DNA from: Lachnospiraceae bacterium
GTDB taxonomy: Bacteria; Bacillota; Clostridia; Lachnospirales; Lachnospiraceae
Reading direction: 5' to 3'
Assembly: GCA_017470985.1 (NCBI GenBank)
Contig: JAFUXA010000014.1
Span: forward strand, 124,001-188,000
DNA length: 64,000 nt
The position numbers and the translations under genes are program-made. A model generated the notes under the pieces. That model was not told the origin of the DNA and did no database searches. It was given only the letters and a program-made list of their open reading frames with translations. Numbering within the stretch: the first letter of the stretch is position 1; each line of letters begins with the position of its first letter. This document shows, in pieces, positions 61,705 through 64,000 of this stretch.

Positions 61705-61735
61705 ACCTCGCCTATGCAAAAGCTATAGACGAGGT
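61705..61735 (-). other. Hairpin in the rpsB-tsf gap
   Basis: ACCTCGCCTATGC (61705-61717) pairs with GCTATAGACGAGGT (61722-61735) with one bulge and one G-U, loop AAAA. On the minus strand the T tail is weak, so it is a partial terminator or an mRNA processing/stability element adjusting tsf relative to rpsB. Confidence 0.55.
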
Positions 61736-61766
61736 TTTTATATTAAACAATATGTGACAAATAGAA

Positions 61767-62498
61767 TTATGCCTCTTCTGTCTCTTCAACTTCCTCAGCT
61801 GTCTCAGCCTCAACAGTTCCCTGCTTAGCCTCGATAACAGCATCTGCCATTGTACCAACAATAAGCTTAACTGCACGGATAGCATCATCATTTCCTGGGA
61901 TAACATAATCTAATTCATCTGGATCGCAGTTTGTATCAGAGATTCCGATAAGAGGAATTCCAAGTGCATGTGCCTCCTGTACGCAGATTCTCTCCTTCTT
62001 AGGATCTACGATAAAGATAGCATCAGGAATTCTACCCATCTCCTTGATACCACCAAGGTTCTTTGTAAGCTTCTCAAGCTCTTTCTTAAGCTTGATAACT
62101 TCCTTCTTAGGAAGAACATCAAAGATTCCGTCCTCTTCCATCTTCTCAATTTCCTTGAGACGAGCAATTCTAGACTCGATTGTCTTGAAGTTTGTAAGCA
62201 TACCTCCAAGCCATCTCTCGTTTACATAGAACATTCCACAACGCTCAGCTTCCTGCTTGATAGCATCCTGTGCCTGCTTCTTTGTTCCAACAAAAAGGAT
62301 GATACCACCCTGCTCAGCAATATCAAATACTGCATCATAAGCCTCGTCAACCTTACCTACAGACTTCTGAAGATCGATGATATGGATACCATTTCTCTCT
62401 GTGTAGATGTAAGGAGCCATTTTAGGGTTCCATCTTCTTGTCTGATGTCCAAAATGAACACCTGCCTCAAGTAACTGCTTCATTGAAATAACACTCAT
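61767..62498 (-). CDS. rpsB: 30S ribosomal protein S2
   Basis: 243 residues. Marks: [22 protein letters not shown] near 6-27 in part, [37 protein letters not shown] in part, and [30 protein letters not shown] in parts. A longer ORF reaches 62669, but AGGAGG precedes the ATG at 62496-62498 and the extension crosses the promoter, so it is rejected. tsf follows. Confidence 0.98.
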   Translation of the reverse strand: MSVISMKQLLEAGVHFGHQTRRWNPKMAPYIYTERNGIHIIDLQKSVGKVDEAYDAVFDIAEQGGIILFVGTKKQAQDAIKQEAERCGMFYVNERWLGGMLTNFKTIESRIARLKEIEKMEEDGIFDVLPKKEVIKLKKELEKLTKNLGGIKEMGRIPDAIFIVDPKKERICVQEAHALGIPLIGISDTNCDPDELDYVIPGNDDAIRAVKLIVGTMADAVIEAKQGTVEAETAEEVEETEEA

Positions 62499-62540
62499 TT
62501 TCTTTACCTCCTGGTTATTCACTTCCACATATATCATTTT

Positions 62541-62575
62541 CTCGCCAAACCCGTATTTACAGGCACCAAAGCGAA
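62541..62575 (-). promoter_or_regulatory. Possible S2-binding fold in the rpsB leader
   Basis: On the minus strand TTCGC pairs with GCGAG as an outer stem, and CCTGT with ACGGG around AAAT as an inner stem, with internal loops of Gs and Us. It lies 43 bases before the rpsB ATG in a leader of about 105 bases. Autoregulation by S2 is known in other bacteria; here it is only suggested. Confidence 0.4.
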
Positions 62576-62598
62576 AATCAATATGTGTGATTAATTTT

Positions 62599-62632
62599 AA
62601 GCCGTCTGCTATTATATCACAGCAAACGGCTT
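62599..62632 (-). terminator. Inverted repeat after the MltG-like gene, overlapping the rpsB promoter
   Basis: AAGCCGTCTGCT (62599-62610) and AGCAAACGGCTT (62621-62632) pair over 11 of 12 bases; the 10-base loop holds the rpsB -10. It may end the upstream operon, though its T tail is mixed with A. Confidence 0.55.
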
Positions 62633-62639
62633 CTATCAA
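62611..62639 (-). promoter_or_regulatory. Promoter of rpsB-tsf
   Basis: Minus-strand TTGATA (62634-62639), 17-base spacer ending in TGTGA, and perfect TATAAT (62611-62616), with TG in extended -10 position. It is embedded in the inverted repeat 62599-62632. Confidence 0.75.
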
Positions 62640-62687
62640 GCATTTTATTTTATTATAAGCCCACATCAACCCATTTCTATCAATGAA

Positions 62688-63224
62688 TTATTTTCCCATA
62701 AGGGCATTGGCTATTTCATCAAAAGTTGATCCTTTGGTAATTGTATAAGTTCCTGGCTGCAAGAAATTGTCATCATTGCTCAAAGTCAGAAATTTATCAA
62801 AGGCTTCCGCATTATCAACTATACCCTGCTCCTGCAGATGGTTGGAAATAATTGAAGATGTCTCCCCGCGAGAAATGGTAAATTCAACAGTCTCCGCTAG
62901 CGCACCATCCACATTAGTATCAGTTCCATTAGCATTAGCATCCGTAGCATTAACATCTGTAGCATTAGCATCTGTTCCAGTGGCATTGTCTGTGGCATTA
63001 GCCTGAGCTGCGGCATCATCCTCAGAATTCTTGTCATCCTCGGATTCCATCTTGTCAGCTATGGTTCCCTTTTCCTCCGGATATACCATTCCCAGCTTCT
63101 TCGCTTCGGATTCAATCTGAGCCTTTGACATGGATGTTGTGGAAAATGCAGAGGAAATCATCCAGATTATACTTATTATAATAAGAGCAATTCCTGCTCC
63201 TCTAAGATAATATTTCAATTTCAT
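62688..63224 (-). CDS. Membrane protein with a lone N-terminal MltG/YceG-like domain
   Basis: 178 residues. One N-terminal helix (GAGIALIIISIIWMISSAF), a low-complexity middle (about 70-108) of Asn-Ala-Thr-Asp repeats, and a C-terminal 65-residue module VEFTISRGETSSIISNHLQEQGIVDNAEAFDKFL...LQPGTYTITKGSTFDEI in parts. That module matches the LysM-like first domain of MltG/YceG endolytic transglycosylases, but the catalytic domain with its Glu is absent. It therefore may bind wall glycan without cutting it. It overlaps the coiled-coil gene by 4 bases and shares its operon. Confidence 0.75.
   Translation of the reverse strand: MKLKYYLRGAGIALIIISIIWMISSAFSTTSMSKAQIESEAKKLGMVYPEEKGTIADKMESEDDKNSEDDAAAQANATDNATGTDANATDVNATDANANGTDTNVDGALAETVEFTISRGETSSIISNHLQEQGIVDNAEAFDKFLTLSNDDNFLQPGTYTITKGSTFDEIANALMGK
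62925..63006 (-). repeat. Degenerate short repeats encoding Asn-Ala-Thr-Asp units
   Basis: About five imperfect copies of an 18-base unit like GTAGCATTAGCATCTGTA within the MltG-like gene, encoding NATDANATD-type linker. Slippage could change its length between strains. Confidence 0.6.
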
Positions 63225-63916
63225 GATTCCTTGCCTCCGTTGAACAGGCCTAATACCAGCTTAACCTCTCCAAGGCCTTTGCCCATTTGCTTTGCAATTT
63301 CAATCTCGCTTAAACCTTCGTTATAAAGTTTGATTATCTCATCATTTCTATTGCCTTCACCAGCATGCTCATTTTCATTATAAGCTTCAAACTCATCCTG
63401 CAAGCTTGATTCATCTTCACTGATACCCAAGTCCTGAGGCATCTCCAATTCAACTGCCTTCTGAGACAAGGCCTCTACCTGCTCTATTTTGTCATCAATC
63501 GAAGCTTCCATCTGAGTCACAGCTGATTGCATAAGACCTAATTCCTTGGTCAAATCAGTAACTTTTTGCTGCTTCTCATTAAGCATCTCGTACATAAACA
63601 TAATCTCATTGTGAGATTTATTCATTGAATCCAATACTGTGTCAGAATACTCACTTATGGACATGATTTTATTATTAAGTTCTTTGTCTGTCTCTACTGC
63701 AAAGTTCTCAATTTTCTCATCAATTTTCTCTTTAGAAAGTTCCTCCAGTTTGGATTCTGCAGCCTTAATCTCTTTCTCCAACAATATTTTGATTTCTTTT
63801 TCACTAAGCTTCTGTATTTCCTGAACATCAGAAGAAGACAGTTTCTCCGAAACGAAGAAACTGCCAACAAGAAATACAATACCAATTACTAAAAGCGAAA
63901 TCTGTAATCCGGTCAT
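63221..63916 (-). CDS. Membrane-anchored coiled-coil protein, DUF6115-like
   Basis: 231 residues, function unknown. One N-terminal helix (ISLLVIGIVFLVGSFFV), then a long Lys/Glu-rich coiled coil (about 30-165), an acidic segment, and a C-terminal 35-residue helix-turn-helix-like module: EIIKLYNEGLSEIEIAKQMGKGLGEVKLVLGLF in parts. This arrangement resembles Lachnospiraceae proteins I recall as DUF6115, often near flagellar or rpsB genes; this is from memory only. GGAG precedes the ATG. The next gene (MltG-like) overlaps it by 4 bases. Confidence 0.75.
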   Translation of the reverse strand: MTGLQISLLVIGIVFLVGSFFVSEKLSSSDVQEIQKLSEKEIKILLEKEIKAAESKLEELSKEKIDEKIENFAVETDKELNNKIMSISEYSDTVLDSMNKSHNEIMFMYEMLNEKQQKVTDLTKELGLMQSAVTQMEASIDDKIEQVEALSQKAVELEMPQDLGISEDESSLQDEFEAYNENEHAGEGNRNDEIIKLYNEGLSEIEIAKQMGKGLGEVKLVLGLFNGGKES

Positions 63917-63926
63917 GTTATTCTCC

Positions 63927-64000
63927 TTAAATTTTCATGTCAAATGGGACATGTTCTCCCTTTACCAAAACCTGTCCATCTGAACTTTCCTTTTTCTTCT
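63927..64000 (-). CDS. C-terminal end of an unidentified gene (cut by window edge)
   Basis: An open frame with 23 residues ending DGQVLVKGEHVPFDMKI and TAA at 63927-63929. The stop is placed just before the GGAG of the coiled-coil gene, a tight operon-like spacing of 10 bases. Too short to identify. Confidence 0.6.
   Translation of the reverse strand, partial: KKKESSDGQVLVKGEHVPFDMKI

Noticed and set aside
62499-62669. 57-residue N-terminal extension of S2
   Set aside because: It would cross the rpsB promoter and leader; S2 has no such extension and AGGAGG marks the ATG at 62498.

Overview
The window is the chromosome of a low-GC, Gram-positive anaerobe, most probably a Lachnospiraceae member (Butyrivibrio, Pseudobutyrivibrio or Roseburia type; inferred, no 16S rRNA is present). 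The signs are the Gram-positive replicative polymerase PolC, ScpA/ScpB, strong GGAGG ribosome sites, a membrane Rnf complex, a biotin-dependent sodium-pump decarboxylase cluster, a clostridial SPxTG sortase signal, and the MEP isoprenoid route. Apart from one + strand nuclease-like gene at 11947-13038, every gene lies on the minus strand. Nearly the whole window is protein-coding, and I see no phage, IS element, CRISPR array or rRNA.

Layout (read from high to low coordinate within each operon). 63927-61767: end of an unknown gene, a coiled-coil membrane protein, a truncated MltG/YceG-like protein, then rpsB-tsf. 60532-59450: apbE, with an operator-like palindrome in its promoter. 59325-46869: polysaccharide deacetylase, bactofilin, pyrH, frr, uppS, cdsA, dxr, rseP, ispG, polC; this links nucleotide, translation, lipid carrier and isoprenoid genes. 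46722-41020: pheA, ppx, ppk and a HAD phosphatase. 40852-40631: an unrecognised 73-residue gene with its own promoter and terminator. 40505-39209: infC-rpmI-rplT, with an AUU start and a terminator in the leader. 39002-37986: galE, then tRNA-Glu(CUC). 37721-29632: rimP-nusA-ylxR-ylxQ-infB-rbfA-nrnA-truB-ribF, the classical nusA-infB operon. 29489: NlpC/P60 wall hydrolase. 28320-25812: rpsO, then pnp behind a long leader hairpin. 25630-24245: scpA-scpB. 24064-18910: carboxyltransferase, OadG, biotin carrier, OadB and OadA-type subunits. 18797-13123: RpiR regulator, HI0933-type flavoprotein, cmk, ispH, S1 protein, cheR. 11784-6749: rnfCDGEAB. 6465-3850: two secreted proteins, one sortase-anchored. 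3622-1: proB, DUF896, 5-formyl-THF cyclo-ligase, proA, miaB (cut by the window edge).

Functional links. Rnf couples ferredoxin:NAD+ electron transfer to an ion gradient; the decarboxylase cluster has a Na+-pumping beta subunit; ApbE is the enzyme class that attaches FMN to RnfG and RnfD, both of which carry the target motif here. IspH, IspG, Dxr and UppS make undecaprenyl diphosphate for the cell wall. Much of the rest is translation and RNA machinery.

No wholly new multi-gene system stands out. The most interesting observations are regulatory or architectural: the infC leader with a possible antiterminator, the three-tier pnp leader hairpin, the palindrome between the -35 and -10 of apbE, the hybrid carboxyltransferase/decarboxylase cluster, the 73-residue orphan gene, and the rpsB promoter buried in an inverted repeat. 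Start codons were re-chosen from ribosome binding sites for about sixteen genes. All functional calls come from motif recognition by eye, not from database searches.
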